Assembly (NCBI RefSeq): GCF_021502725.1
Contig: NZ_JAKFFS010000005.1
Coordinates: forward strand, 598,641 to 662,640
Direction: 5' to 3'
Source: Dyadobacter sp. CY345
GTDB taxonomy: Bacteria; Bacteroidota; Bacteroidia; Cytophagales; Spirosomataceae
DNA: 64,000 nucleotides
A model generated the notes under the pieces. It was not told where the DNA came from. It saw only the letters and a list, made by a program, of their open reading frames with translations, and did no database searches. Position 1 is the stretch's first letter; every line of letters starts with the position of its first letter. The position numbers were made by a program, and so were the translations under genes. Positions 27,128 to 36,751 of the stretch are shown here, in pieces.

Positions 27128-28456
27128 ATGAAAAAAGGATTTTTTGGTAAGGTTCTGATACTTCTTTCCCTACCATTCTTAACTCAGGCACAAACTCCCT
27201 GGTCTTTAAAAAACTGCATTGATTACGGACTGAAACATTTCGGGACGGTGCGCATTGCTCAATACCAAAAAGAAAATGCGCGGCAGCTGTCGCGGCAGGC
27301 TTTGTCGAGTTATCTACCTCAGATTTCGGGAGCCGGTACTTTTGATGACAATTTAAAACTGCAAACCACTGCACTTCCGGCTGGAATTTTCGGACCGGAG
27401 CCAACACGCGTGGCGCTGGGTACTAAATTCCAAACCAATTTCACAGCTTCTGCGGAACAGGCGATTTTTGATCAGTCTCTGTTAATAGGAATAAAGGCAA
27501 ACAAGCCCAATCAGGAGCGGGCTGACCTAAATGAAAGGTCAACGCAGGAGGAAATCATTTATCAGATTGCGAAAAATTATTACTCGGTTTTTGTTTCACA
27601 ACAGCAAATTTCCTTGCTGGAAGATAACCTCAAAAAAACACAGCAGGTACTGGATATTTTGAAATTACAGCGTGATAATGGGGTAATTCAGCCAGTAGAT
27701 TATGACCGTACGGAAGTTAGTTACAACTCGAACAAATCACAGTTGACGCTGGCTAAAAATAATGTCACACTAGCTTTGAATCGTCTGAAATATCAAATGG
27801 GCCTGAATCAGGATCAGGAATTATATTTAAAAGATTCGCTGCTATTGTCGCAAATCCCAAACATCCAGGATGCACAGTTTGATGCAAAGAACCTGACTGA
27901 TTTTCAGCTTATTGAAAATGAACTTACGCTGAACAGACTTGATCAGGATCGCATCAGAGCTGGATATCTGCCCCGTTTGAGTTTCACAGCACGTTACGGA
28001 CAGCTCGCTCTGACTAACGAATTCAGTCAGGCTTTTAAAAATTTCTCAGGCTTTGGCGCAATCGGACTTCGTTTAAATATTCCAATCTTCGACGGTTTTA
28101 GCAGGGATGCCCAGATTCAGCAGGCCAAACTTAAAGTGATGACTCAGGAAGAACAGCAAAAGTTGAACGTCCAGTCCTATCGCCTTGCCTTTAACAATTC
28201 TCAGACACAATTGGAACAGGCGAGATACAGCACTGAAAATGATGACAGAAATGTTCAGCTGGCGCGGAAAGTTTATGACATCACAACGCTTCAATACAAA
28301 GAGGGCACTGCACCACTGACAGATCTGATTAATGCAGAAAATTCATATCGCCAGGCGCAAACTGACTATGTCAATTCGCTAATCAATTTTTATCAGGCAA
28401 GACTCGATCTGGAACAGGCACAAGGAACACTTCTACCTTTCTATAACCAACTTTGA
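27128..28456 (+). CDS. TolC-family outer-membrane efflux channel
   Basis: A 442-residue outer-membrane factor with a signal peptide (residues 1-21, cleavage after FLTQAQ). Two internally repeated coiled-coil hairpin halves are seen (about 30-230 and 240-440), the typical OEP layout, beginning WSLKNCIDYGLKH. Coiled-coil segments such as YSVFVSQQQISLLEDNLKKT and ENSYRQAQTDYVNSLINFYQ are characteristic. It forms the trimeric exit duct for the adaptor and RND pump encoded immediately downstream. 54 bp after marR, with the operator dyads in between. Confidence 0.93.
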   Translation: MKKGFFGKVLILLSLPFLTQAQTPWSLKNCIDYGLKHFGTVRIAQYQKENARQLSRQALSSYLPQISGAGTFDDNLKLQTTALPAGIFGPEPTRVALGTKFQTNFTASAEQAIFDQSLLIGIKANKPNQERADLNERSTQEEIIYQIAKNYYSVFVSQQQISLLEDNLKKTQQVLDILKLQRDNGVIQPVDYDRTEVSYNSNKSQLTLAKNNVTLALNRLKYQMGLNQDQELYLKDSLLLSQIPNIQDAQFDAKNLTDFQLIENELTLNRLDQDRIRAGYLPRLSFTARYGQLALTNEFSQAFKNFSGFGAIGLRLNIPIFDGFSRDAQIQQAKLKVMTQEEQQKLNVQSYRLAFNNSQTQLEQARYSTENDDRNVQLARKVYDITTLQYKEGTAPLTDLINAENSYRQAQTDYVNSLINFYQARLDLEQAQGTLLPFYNQL

Positions 28457-28476
28457 CATCACAAAAGCATAACATA

Positions 28477-29532
28477 ATGAAAAAGACAACGATAATAATC
28501 TCGCTCGCCGTTTTGGCAGTCGTAATCCTGATCGGCGCCAGGCTGGTTTCGAACAAGAAATCGATTGACGAAAAAAATAAACCTGTGACAGTTTCAAATG
28601 CAGCGATACCGGTGACGGTTGTTGAAGTACAAGAAGATACTGTCAGCCAGTCGTTATTAAAAACAGGAAATCTCATCCCTTTCAAAGAGACGTCACTTAT
28701 GGCGACAAGCCAGGGGCAGGTTTTAAAAGTTAATTTTGATCTTGGTACCAACGTTTCGAAAGGCTCTACACTGATCCAAATTGACAACAAATTAAACGAA
28801 CTCGCTTTACAGGCTACCCAGCTGAACATTGATAAACTACAAAAAGATGTGGCCCGTTACGACAAACTGTATGCCGGAAACGCGACGACAGAATTGCAGC
28901 TGAACCAGACAAAATTTGACTATGAAAACGCTGTTAACAAAGCAGAACAAATCAGAAAACAAATCCAGGATGCTACGGTAAAAGCTCCAATCAGCGGTCG
29001 TATTGTCAAGAAGGACATCGAGGTTGGTGAATTTGTAAACGCTGGTACTGTACTTGCCACGATTCTGGATGTATCCCGCCTGAAAGTGCAGGTTATGGTT
29101 AACGAAAAGGATGTTTACCAACTGCGTGAAGGTCAAAAAGTGAAGGTAACGGCAGACGTGCTTTCTGGAAAAATGTTTAGTGGACAAATTTCTTATATCG
29201 CGCCGAGGGGTAACGATGGGCACAGCTATCCGGTGGAAATTATGGTCCCGAATTCAGGACAATTGAAAGCCGGCACATTCGTGAACGTAGATTTTTCTCA
29301 AAAATCAAAGGAAAAGTCGCTGCAAATTCCGAGAGTGGCATTGGTCGAAAGTATTAAAAATCCATACGTATATGTTGTAAATCAAAACGTTGCGCAGCAA
29401 AGAAAATTAACGATCGGCCGGGAACTTGGGAATAATATTGAAGTACTGGGCGGATTACAACCGGGCGATCAGGTGGTTACGACAGGACAACTAAATCTTA
29501 CGAACGGGAAACCTGTTCAAGTTTCAAAATAG
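28477..29532 (+). CDS. RND efflux membrane-fusion (periplasmic adaptor) protein
   Basis: A 351-residue adaptor linking pump to channel. An N-terminal membrane anchor or signal (about 5-24) precedes lipoyl half-motifs (GQVLKVNFDLGTNVSKGSTL and ATVKAPISGRIVKKDIEVGE) that flank a coiled-coil hairpin, followed by beta-barrel and membrane-proximal domains ending GGLQPGDQVVTTGQLNL. The ATG at 28477 is preferred over one at 28453, because the longer form puts eight extra residues before the hydrophobic helix and overlaps the tolC stop. The lack of a lipobox suggests anchoring by the uncleaved helix. Confidence 0.92.
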   Translation: MKKTTIIISLAVLAVVILIGARLVSNKKSIDEKNKPVTVSNAAIPVTVVEVQEDTVSQSLLKTGNLIPFKETSLMATSQGQVLKVNFDLGTNVSKGSTLIQIDNKLNELALQATQLNIDKLQKDVARYDKLYAGNATTELQLNQTKFDYENAVNKAEQIRKQIQDATVKAPISGRIVKKDIEVGEFVNAGTVLATILDVSRLKVQVMVNEKDVYQLREGQKVKVTADVLSGKMFSGQISYIAPRGNDGHSYPVEIMVPNSGQLKAGTFVNVDFSQKSKEKSLQIPRVALVESIKNPYVYVVNQNVAQQRKLTIGRELGNNIEVLGGLQPGDQVVTTGQLNLTNGKPVQVSK

Positions 29533-29571
29533 TCCGGAAGTGACTTTCGGAAATCCATTAAATATAAAATT

Positions 29572-32500
29572 ATGTCTATAACCGAATTATCAGTTAAAAG
29601 ACCACTGTTGATTACCACGATTTTCACCGTTTTGATTCTTTTCGGCGTGATCAGTTACCAGCAGCTTTCTTATAACCTTTTGCCAAAATTTGAGGCAAAT
29701 GTAATCAGCGTTTCGACCACCTATCGCGGAGCATCGGCGGATGAGGTTGAGACCAACGTAACGAAAAGGATTGAGGATGCGCTTGCTTCGATTGAAGGGT
29801 TGGATCGAATTAATTCAACCTCTCAGGAAGGTGCCTCCATCGTAGTAATCCAGCTAAAAAACGGCATCGATGTGACACTGGCACAACAGGATGCACAGCG
29901 CAAAGTGGAGCAGATTATCAACCTTTTACCGGATGAAGCAGATCGCCCTACGATCAACAAATTTTCGACTGACGAACTTCCCGTGCTACGTATGGGTGTA
30001 ACGGCAAATATTTCACCTTCGAAACTCTATGACCTGATTGATGATGAATTGAAACCGCAGCTCTCCAATGCCGCCGGTGTGGGCCGGATTGATTTGATTG
30101 GCGGGAATGAAAGAGAAATTCAGGTTAATGTGGACGCTCAAAAATTGAGAGCGTACAATCTTTCCATCGGGCAAATTGCTGCGGCAATTAACAACGCCAA
30201 TACGAGTTACCCTGCCGGAAGTCTGGAAACGAGGGCATCACAATTGTCAATCCGATATGATGCTTCCGTTGCAAATACAGAAGGATTCAGAAATTTAGTT
30301 GTTTCCAGAGCAACAGACGGCGGCGAGGTTTTGCTGAAAGACGTTGCGGAAGTGGTGGACGCGACAGCAAAACCAACCGCGATTAATCACATTAACGCGA
30401 TGCCATCGATCGGTTTGCAGGTGTTAAAACAATCAGATGCAAATGCTGTCGAAGTAAGCAAACAGGTCAAGGCAAAAATTGTTGATCTGGAAAAACAGTA
30501 TGCCTCAACCGGACTGAAATTTAACATTGCCGCAGATCAGTCAACTTATACACTGGCTTCGGCAGATGCGGTTGTCTTCGATTTATTCCTGGCTGTTGCA
30601 ATTGTATCGGTTGTTATGCTGATGTTCCTGCACAGTTTCCGCTCATCTCTGTTCGTACTTGTGGCACTTCCATCGTCGATTATTCCGACATTTATTTTGA
30701 TGTATGTGCTTGGATTTTCACTAAACCTGATGACGCTGATGGCGCTTTCGCTTGTTGTCGGTATTCTGGTCGATGACTCGATCGTGGTTTTGGAGAACAT
30801 CAACCGACATTTGGAAATGGGTAAAAACCGCTGGCAGGCCGCGCTAGACGGACGTAGTGAAATCGGCTTTACCGCTCTGGCGATCACTCTTGTAGACGTT
30901 GTGGTTTTTGTTCCGCTGGCCATGACCGGAGGACTTATCGGGAACATTCTTCGTGAGTTCTCGCTCGTTGTGGTATTTTCAACGCTTATGAGTTTATTCG
31001 TTTCTTTCACACTGACTCCTTTGCTCGTTTCACGTTTCGGGAAGCTGGAAGTTTTGAGCAAAACGTCTTTATGGGGAAAACTAAACTTAGGTTTTGAAAA
31101 CTTCCTGACGCGGCTGCAAAATGGTTATGGAAGAATTTTGGTAAATATTCTAAACCATAAAAGATATGTATTCCTTGGTGTGTTTGCCTTGTTAGTTGGC
31201 GCTATCGCTTTGGTACCAACAGGCTTTATCGGAGCTGCTTTTATGCCCGCAAGTGATCAGGGAGAATTTACTGTGCAGATTGAACTTGCCCCTACTGCAT
31301 CGATTTACGAGAGTAATAAAGTGGCTCAGCAGGCTGAACAAATGTTGTTGAAACATCCTGAGGTTACGAATGTTTTCAGCAATATCGGTTACAGCAGCAA
31401 TAACCTAACGTCCTCGTCGAACGGGAATTTATCAACGCTGAATGTCAAACTGATTGATAAAAAAGAGCGCATTGCTTCCACGGAAGAATTCAGTGTGATT
31501 GTGAAAGAAGAGATTGGAAGAATTCCGGGAACAAAAGTGACAGTAAGTCCCACAGGCTTGGTTGGAACTTCTGAGGCGCCTATTCAGATTGCAGTAAAAG
31601 GTACCAACCTGGATTCAATTCGTAAGGCTTCGGCGATGGTTAAACAGGTGACGGAATCTGTTCCGGGAACACAGGACGTAAAGTTTTCTGTACAAGATCC
31701 CAAGCCGGAAGTAAAAGTAAATCTGGATCGCGACCGCATGGCTCAGCTCGGAATAAATGCAGCAGAAGTTGGCGTCGCCTTGCAAAACGGTTTCCGTGGA
31801 GATGACCGTTCCAAATTCAAACAGAACGGAAAAGAGTATGATATTCTGATTAGTCTTGATCAGTTTGACCGTACGAATGCTTCCGATATCAGCCAGCTTT
31901 CATTTGTTAATAGTCAGGGACAATCCTTCCAATTATCACAATTTGCAACGGTTGAAGAACAGATCGGAGAAAGTGTTTTGCAGCGGATTGACAGACTTTC
32001 ATCCATTTCGGTAAATGCGCAAGTTGTTGGCCGCCCTGTTGGAACGGTAGGTTCGGATATCCAGGCAAAAGTGGCAACTTTGAAACTACCAAACGGCATT
32101 TCAATTCAGTATCTTGGTCAACTTCAACAACAGGGAGACGCGTTTGGTAGCCTTGGATTGGCGCTGGTTATTGCGATTTTACTGGTCTACTTTATTATGG
32201 TTGGTCTGTATGAAAGTGTGGTTTATCCGTTTGTTGTACTCTTTTCAATTCCTGTTGCCCTCATCGGTGCACTTTTAGCGCTGGCCTTAACGATGGAAAG
32301 TTTAACCGTATTTGCAATCGTCGGTATGATTATGCTTCTGGGTCTTGTAGCGAAAAACGCGATTCTAATCGTTGACTTTACAAACCACTTAAAAGAACAG
32401 GGACATGATGTTGTCGATGCGCTGGTGGAAGCTGGAAAAGAGCGTCTGCGACCAATTTTGATGACCACCCTGGCGATGGTTTTCGGTATGTTGCCAATTG

Positions 32501-32688
32501 CTCTGGCGAGTGGTGCAGGAGCGGAAACTAAAAATGGCATGGCCTGGGTAATTATAGGAGGTCTGACAAGTTCGCTGGTTTTGACGTTATTGCTTGTGCC
32601 TTCGGCCTATCTGGTCGTGGACCGGATTAAGGCGCGTTTTGAGAAAAAAAAGCCGGAAGTTCATTCTCAGGAAGTTAGTGTGGGATAA
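29572..32688 (+). CDS. RND-family multidrug/hydrophobe efflux pump (HAE1 type)
   Basis: A 1038-residue inner-membrane proton/drug antiporter, full length for AcrB-like pumps. Helix 1 is at about 11-30. The helix-4 proton-relay pair Asp-Asp occurs in VVGILVDDSIVVLENI (near residue 400) and the matching Lys in helix 10 (GLVAKNAILIVDF). Large periplasmic porter loops follow helices 1 and 7, and the duplicated halves are complete. The start MSITELSVKRPLLITTIF is typical. 39 bp after the adaptor gene. Substrates are unknown; probably antibiotics, dyes or toxic metabolites. Confidence 0.95.
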   Translation: MSITELSVKRPLLITTIFTVLILFGVISYQQLSYNLLPKFEANVISVSTTYRGASADEVETNVTKRIEDALASIEGLDRINSTSQEGASIVVIQLKNGIDVTLAQQDAQRKVEQIINLLPDEADRPTINKFSTDELPVLRMGVTANISPSKLYDLIDDELKPQLSNAAGVGRIDLIGGNEREIQVNVDAQKLRAYNLSIGQIAAAINNANTSYPAGSLETRASQLSIRYDASVANTEGFRNLVVSRATDGGEVLLKDVAEVVDATAKPTAINHINAMPSIGLQVLKQSDANAVEVSKQVKAKIVDLEKQYASTGLKFNIAADQSTYTLASADAVVFDLFLAVAIVSVVMLMFLHSFRSSLFVLVALPSSIIPTFILMYVLGFSLNLMTLMALSLVVGILVDDSIVVLENINRHLEMGKNRWQAALDGRSEIGFTALAITLVDVVVFVPLAMTGGLIGNILREFSLVVVFSTLMSLFVSFTLTPLLVSRFGKLEVLSKTSLWGKLNLGFENFLTRLQNGYGRILVNILNHKRYVFLGVFALLVGAIALVPTGFIGAAFMPASDQGEFTVQIELAPTASIYESNKVAQQAEQMLLKHPEVTNVFSNIGYSSNNLTSSSNGNLSTLNVKLIDKKERIASTEEFSVIVKEEIGRIPGTKVTVSPTGLVGTSEAPIQIAVKGTNLDSIRKASAMVKQVTESVPGTQDVKFSVQDPKPEVKVNLDRDRMAQLGINAAEVGVALQNGFRGDDRSKFKQNGKEYDILISLDQFDRTNASDISQLSFVNSQGQSFQLSQFATVEEQIGESVLQRIDRLSSISVNAQVVGRPVGTVGSDIQAKVATLKLPNGISIQYLGQLQQQGDAFGSLGLALVIAILLVYFIMVGLYESVVYPFVVLFSIPVALIGALLALALTMESLTVFAIVGMIMLLGLVAKNAILIVDFTNHLKEQGHDVVDALVEAGKERLRPILMTTLAMVFGMLPIALASGAGAETKNGMAWVIIGGLTSSLVLTLLLVPSAYLVVDRIKARFEKKKPEVHSQEVSVG

Positions 32689-32694
32689 TCCATT

Positions 32695-32801
32695 AAGGTT
32701 TCACTTTCACGCAAAGAAGGAAAGATTAAACGCAAAGGGCGCAAAGTTTAAAACTCTGCGCCCTTTGCGTTTTTTAACTCTGTACCTTTGCGTGAAACCT
32801 T
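32695..32801. terminator. Bidirectional terminator / long nested inverted repeat
   Basis: Outer arms AAGGTTTCA (32695-32703) and TGAAACCTT (32793-32801). The inner 16-bp perfect stem (32728-32743 with 32757-32772) is rich in CGCAAAGGGCGC and followed by a T run. It separates two convergent genes and includes the last bases of the OmpA reading frame's stop codon (32800-32802). Words like CTTTGCGTGAAA look like a dispersed repeat family rather than a unique terminator. Confidence 0.75.
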
Positions 32802-33462
32802 ACTTCAATTCTCCCTTCTCAGCATCTTTTTTCATATCATCATTTGCATAAATCGCCAACTCAACCCGACGATTTTTCACACGATTTGCTTCGCTGTCAT
32901 TGGGATATTTAGGCTGCGATTCACCATACCATTTCGTTTTAAGTCTTGACGAAGGTATATTTTGAGTTTCCAGATAAGATGACACTGATTCTGCCCGGCG
33001 TTCAGACAAATTCATATTTAAATCGTCAGAGCCAGTGTCGTCCGTATGGCCTTCCAAAAGAATCTGCGTGTCTTCATATTTAGCTAAAATCCCACCCACT
33101 TTTTTCAACTCCTGCTTTGCATCCTCACTTAGCTCCGCTGAATTAATTTTAAATAACAATCCCGAATTAAATGTCAGATTAATGCCTTCTCCCACTCTTT
33201 CAACAGTCGCATCAGGGATGGCTTGTTTCAACTCCTGCGCCTGCTTATCCATATTCTTACCGATGAGATATCCGGCGGTACCACCGACAGCCGCACCAAT
33301 TAATGCTCCAATTACGCTGTTTTTGTTATGTAGTCCACCAATCGCAGCACCGGCCGCCGCCCCTCCTGCTACACCGATACCAGTTCCCTTTTGTGTATTA
33401 TTCAAACTTTTACAGCCGATCAAAAAGGCTAACACTAATATTATAACGCTGTTTTTTCTCAC
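32800..33462 (-). CDS. OmpA-family lipoprotein with glycine-zipper region
   Basis: A 220-residue lipoprotein: lipobox VLAFLIGC gives Cys17 after signal cleavage. Glycine-zipper segments follow (GIGVAGGAAAGAAIGG and GALIGAAVGGTAGYLIG, about 28-66). A C-terminal OmpA peptidoglycan-binding domain (about 105-210) has ILLEGHTDDTGSDDLNMNLS and the NRVKNRRVEL motif with the Asp/Arg pair that grips diaminopimelate. It tethers the outer membrane to the cell wall. It is 26 bp downstream of a TPR protein gene and probably shares its transcript. Confidence 0.92.
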   Translation of the reverse strand: MRKNSVIILVLAFLIGCKSLNNTQKGTGIGVAGGAAAGAAIGGLHNKNSVIGALIGAAVGGTAGYLIGKNMDKQAQELKQAIPDATVERVGEGINLTFNSGLLFKINSAELSEDAKQELKKVGGILAKYEDTQILLEGHTDDTGSDDLNMNLSERRAESVSSYLETQNIPSSRLKTKWYGESQPKYPNDSEANRVKNRRVELAIYANDDMKKDAEKGELK

Positions 33463-33488
33463 AATTTTAATTTTTAATTTTCCAATAA

Positions 33489-34316
33489 TTATTCACAAAT
33501 CGTACTCGCTAGCAAATCAAGCTGCAAGTTTCTTAATCCAAGATCCAACGCTTTTTTAATATCGACACAAACAGTGCCTTTTTCTTGCTTAGTCATTCTT
33601 TTAGATAACTCATTTATGTCGGTCGTAACATATTTCTGCTGCATTTGTTTGAGTCTGGCTTCCGTTCTGATCTGATAGATTTCAAGATCATTTTTACCTA
33701 GTTCCAATACTTTGTCATAAGCAACAAAAGCGTCGTCATAATTATTGATCTTGATCATCATATCTCCTTTTTGGGTATAAAATGAAGGATTTTCCGGATC
33801 AAGTTCTATCGCTTTTGTCAAATTGGTATCCGCTTCTGCCAGCATATTAAGCTGAAAATCCAAATGTGCGAGCTGTGCAAACATTTTCGCACGTGCTTTA
33901 ATATCCTTGTTCTTTTTGGTCAGATCTGTTATCTTGACGATATCTGCTTTTGCATCTTCCGTCCTTCCTAACTTGTTGTATGCAAAACTTCTGGCATAAT
34001 ACGCCGTTACATTTTTTTCCTTGCCAACCTTGATCGCATTGTTCGCGGAGGTAATAGCATCGTCATATTCTTTCAGACCGTTCGACGCAATTGCCATACC
34101 AATATTTCCATCTTCCTTCGCATCCTTCGCTGAACAGTCTTTCAAAACTTTTTTAAAAGTAACCAGCGCTTCCTGGTACTGCCCCTGATCATTCTGCTTA
34201 TTGCCTTCCTGAATTTGCTTGAAACATTTGTTTGAGGTTGTGATGAGCTGTTGCGCCATGGTGGACAAAGGTGCCAGCGCAAAAAGCATCATAACTGTTC
34301 TAATTGTTGTCTTCAT
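33489..34316 (-). CDS. Secreted tetratricopeptide-repeat protein
   Basis: A 275-residue exported protein. The signal peptide (MKTTIRTVMMLFALAPLSTM, then AQQ) fixes the start at 34316 rather than an ATG 30 bp upstream. TPR-like helix pairs run from about 25 to 225, e.g. GQYQEALVTFKKVLKDC, KEYDDAITSANNAIKVG, AYYARSFAYNKLGRTEDAKA, AEADTNLTKAIELDPENPSF and NYDDAFVAYDKVLELG. TPR arrays of this kind scaffold periplasmic or outer-membrane complexes. Coupling with the OmpA lipoprotein suggests an envelope role; the partner is unknown. Confidence 0.85.
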   Translation of the reverse strand: MKTTIRTVMMLFALAPLSTMAQQLITTSNKCFKQIQEGNKQNDQGQYQEALVTFKKVLKDCSAKDAKEDGNIGMAIASNGLKEYDDAITSANNAIKVGKEKNVTAYYARSFAYNKLGRTEDAKADIVKITDLTKKNKDIKARAKMFAQLAHLDFQLNMLAEADTNLTKAIELDPENPSFYTQKGDMMIKINNYDDAFVAYDKVLELGKNDLEIYQIRTEARLKQMQQKYVTTDINELSKRMTKQEKGTVCVDIKKALDLGLRNLQLDLLASTICE

Positions 34317-34438
34317 AAAATCATAATGAGTTAAAATGCCACTCAATCGGTCATGACGATAATCATGAAAGTTGACTGGTATGGAAACACTAAAAATAGA
34401 GTGCCTGAGCTATGTTTTTTTTTGAAAATGTCATGGAG

Positions 34439-35122
34439 TTAAAGAAATTGCAAAATCTCTTTAATATTTTCGACACTCCGAAAGTTTTTATTTTCTATGG
34501 TATGTTCAATTTGCTCATGTACCCATGTGATATGGTAAGGCACGTGAACCCCATATCCGCCAATATTTAAAACTGGTAAAATATCTGATTTTAAAGAGTT
34601 ACCGACCATCACCAGATTCTCTGGAAGAATATCCAGATGTTTGATCAATTTCCGATAATTAGCATCGTCCTTCTCAGACATGATTTCAATATGATGAAAA
34701 TAATGGCTTAATCCGGATTTTTTCAACTTTCTTTCCTGGTCCAGGAGATCACCTTTCGTCGCGACAACCAGCCGGTATTTATCTTTTAAAGTTTCCAGCA
34801 CTTCTTCCACACCATCCAACAGATCAATGGGCTCATTGAGCAGGTTTTTACCCAAATCAAGGATTTTTTCTATATGTTCCATGCTGATCGTTTTGTCGGA
34901 GATTTTCAAAGCCGTTTCGATCATTGACAGCATAAAACCTTTGACTCCATACCCATAAAGCGGCAAATTATCAATTTCGATTTTCAGCAACTCTCGTTCC
35001 AAGGCATGCGGTTGCAAATATTCACTGAGAAGATTGCAAAACTCCTCTTCAGCGCGTCTGAAATAAGGCTCGTTAACCCACAGCGTGTCATCCGCATCAA
35101 ACGCAATTACTTTTACATCCAT
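34439..35122 (-). CDS. HAD-family hydrolase (phosphatase-like)
   Basis: A 227-residue cytoplasmic HAD protein. Motif I is IAFDADDTLW with nucleophile Asp9 and acid/base Asp11; a helical cap covers about 18-90; motif II Thr is in RLVVATKG; motif III Lys in the KDDANYRKLIK region; motif IV-like MVGNSLKSDILPVLNIGGYG. It would dephosphorylate a small metabolite. Single gene between the TPR unit and a REP-like repeat region. Confidence 0.88.
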   Translation of the reverse strand: MDVKVIAFDADDTLWVNEPYFRRAEEEFCNLLSEYLQPHALERELLKIEIDNLPLYGYGVKGFMLSMIETALKISDKTISMEHIEKILDLGKNLLNEPIDLLDGVEEVLETLKDKYRLVVATKGDLLDQERKLKKSGLSHYFHHIEIMSEKDDANYRKLIKHLDILPENLVMVGNSLKSDILPVLNIGGYGVHVPYHITWVHEQIEHTIENKNFRSVENIKEILQFL

Positions 35123-35214
35123 CGTTCTGATTTTTAATTACGTCAAAAGTAGGGATTTTCGAAATTGGAACGATAGGTTGGCTTACGGAAAAATTGTTAA
35201 GCTGTTCGTGACCG

Positions 35215-35409
35215 CAATGGCTAAAGCCGGATATATCTGAGTGCTAGCCACCCAGGGCTGAAGCCCTGGGTTACGAAGACGCTGCGGAGTGGACTTTGTT
35301 TTGAATTGCGACTCGTTAGCCAAAGGATATTCAACATGCAGCTAAACTAACCCAAGGCTTCAGCCCTGGGAGCCGCAAACTCGCGACGAGCCGCAGGCTT
35401 TAGCCATTG
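35215..35409. repeat. REP/REPIN-like nested palindromic element
   Basis: Outer 14-bp perfect inverted arms CAATGGCTAAAGCC (35215-35228) and its complement (35396-35409) enclose two 20-bp palindromes: CCCAGGGCTGAAGCCCTGGG (35251-35270) and CCCAAGGCTTCAGCCCTGGG (35351-35370). The second is the reverse complement of the first with one mismatch. The sequence between has no reading frame. The architecture matches REPIN-type non-autonomous elements mobilised by REP-associated tyrosine transposases; no transposase is in this window. Confidence 0.7.
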
Positions 35410-35474
35410 GGAATGTCTTGCTTTTTCATAAACCAATTGTAAATTTCCATTACCATATTTCACGATACATTCTC

Positions 35475-36332
35475 ATGAAAAAATCCCTTTACTTTTTGGT
35501 GTTCGTTATTTTGTCAACAAGAGCTTTCGCACAAAAGAATCCGCCCCGGCTTATTGTCAGAGGCGATGATATGGGTTATTCTCACTCGGGGAATCTTGCA
35601 CTCATAAAGTGTTTCAAAGAAGGCATCCAAACTTCAATTGAAGTAATCGTCCCGTCTCCGTGGTTCCCGGAGGCTGTGAAATTATTGAATGAAAATCCAA
35701 CAGCAGATGTGGGAATTCATCTGGCTATAACCAGTGAATGGGACAATGTTAAATGGAGACCACTGACCGATTGCAGTAGTTTGAAAGATTCAGATGGTTA
35801 TTTCCTTCCTATGATTTACCCGAATAAAAATTATCCTAAGAGGTCGGTTATTGAGAACGACTGGCAGCTATCTGATATTGAAAAGGAGTTTCGCGCACAA
35901 ATTGAAATGGCAATGAAAAAGATACCACGTATCAGTCATATATCGTCTCACATGGGCTGTGCAGGTATTACCGAAGAAGTTAAAGCACTGACAAGAAAGC
36001 TTGCCAAAGAATACAAAATACCCATTGACCCTGAGCCAAAAGTGGATGGTTATGTAAGTTATGACGGTCCTCGCAAAACGTCCGGGGACAAATTCAATAG
36101 TTTTATCAAGATGCTTGATAAACTTGAAGCCGGCAAAACATACATTTTTGTCGACCATCCCGGACTGGATGATGCGGAACTGAAAGCCATCTCTCACATA
36201 GGATACGAAAATGTTGCCGAGGATAGACAAGGTGTGACTGATCTATTTACCAGCAATAAAGTAAAAGCTGCGATCAAAGAAAAAGGAGTTCAGTTAATCG
36301 CTTACAGAGATTTGGCGACATTGCAGAAATAA
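35475..36332 (+). CDS. YdjC/ChbG-family carbohydrate deacetylase, exported
   Basis: A 285-residue secreted protein with a signal peptide (MKKSLYFLVFVILSTRAFAQ). The family's metal-binding motifs are present: Asp-Asp in LIVRGDDMGYS, His in DVGIHLAITSEWDNVKWRPL, and His in ISHISSHMGC. Family members remove acetyl groups from chito-oligosaccharides or similar sugars. Its start at 35475 (57 bp inside the longest frame) is set by the signal peptide. Single gene, convergent with the seven-gene operon. Confidence 0.87.
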   Translation: MKKSLYFLVFVILSTRAFAQKNPPRLIVRGDDMGYSHSGNLALIKCFKEGIQTSIEVIVPSPWFPEAVKLLNENPTADVGIHLAITSEWDNVKWRPLTDCSSLKDSDGYFLPMIYPNKNYPKRSVIENDWQLSDIEKEFRAQIEMAMKKIPRISHISSHMGCAGITEEVKALTRKLAKEYKIPIDPEPKVDGYVSYDGPRKTSGDKFNSFIKMLDKLEAGKTYIFVDHPGLDDAELKAISHIGYENVAEDRQGVTDLFTSNKVKAAIKEKGVQLIAYRDLATLQK

Positions 36333-36382
36333 TTCAACAAATCACAAACGAAATTAAATACCACTCTTAAAAGAACTATTTT

Positions 36383-36751
36383 TTATCGATCGCCACCGTC
36401 AATCACAACCTTGTCAGTTACTTTCTCATCCGGTTTTTTGTTAAACTTTTTCACAACAAATGAAGCCAGTAAGATCAAACTTATACCAACAAGTAAAGCA
36501 AGTACAGGAGAGATAAGTAACTTGAAATCAAGTCGGTACTTTTTAATTGCGATAAAAGAACCATAGATAACTCCAATCAACAACCCGAAAATCATCCACA
36601 TCAGAACCGGTGGAATGCTGTGGGAGATGAATAGTAAATTATCTATCGGAACGAAGAAAAATGCGCTTACCCTCCCGAGAAAATTGCGCATCACATAAAC
36701 CACAAATACGATCAGCACCAATACCACAAATATAGATTTTCCGTCTTTCAT
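36383..36751 (-). CDS. Three-helix membrane protein, last gene of the tubulin/actin-like operon
   Basis: A 122-residue protein of unknown family with predicted membrane helices at about 6-26, 48-70 and 81-101. A charged cytoplasmic tail (KKFNKKPDEKVTDKVVIDGGDR) carries many Lys and Asp. Overlaps the preceding 569-residue protein gene by 4 bases (ATGA), so it is translationally coupled to it. Probably a structural membrane partner of the complex. Nothing else can be said. Confidence 0.75.
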   Translation of the reverse strand: MKDGKSIFVVLVLIVFVVYVMRNFLGRVSAFFFVPIDNLLFISHSIPPVLMWMIFGLLIGVIYGSFIAIKKYRLDFKLLISPVLALLVGISLILLASFVVKKFNKKPDEKVTDKVVIDGGDR

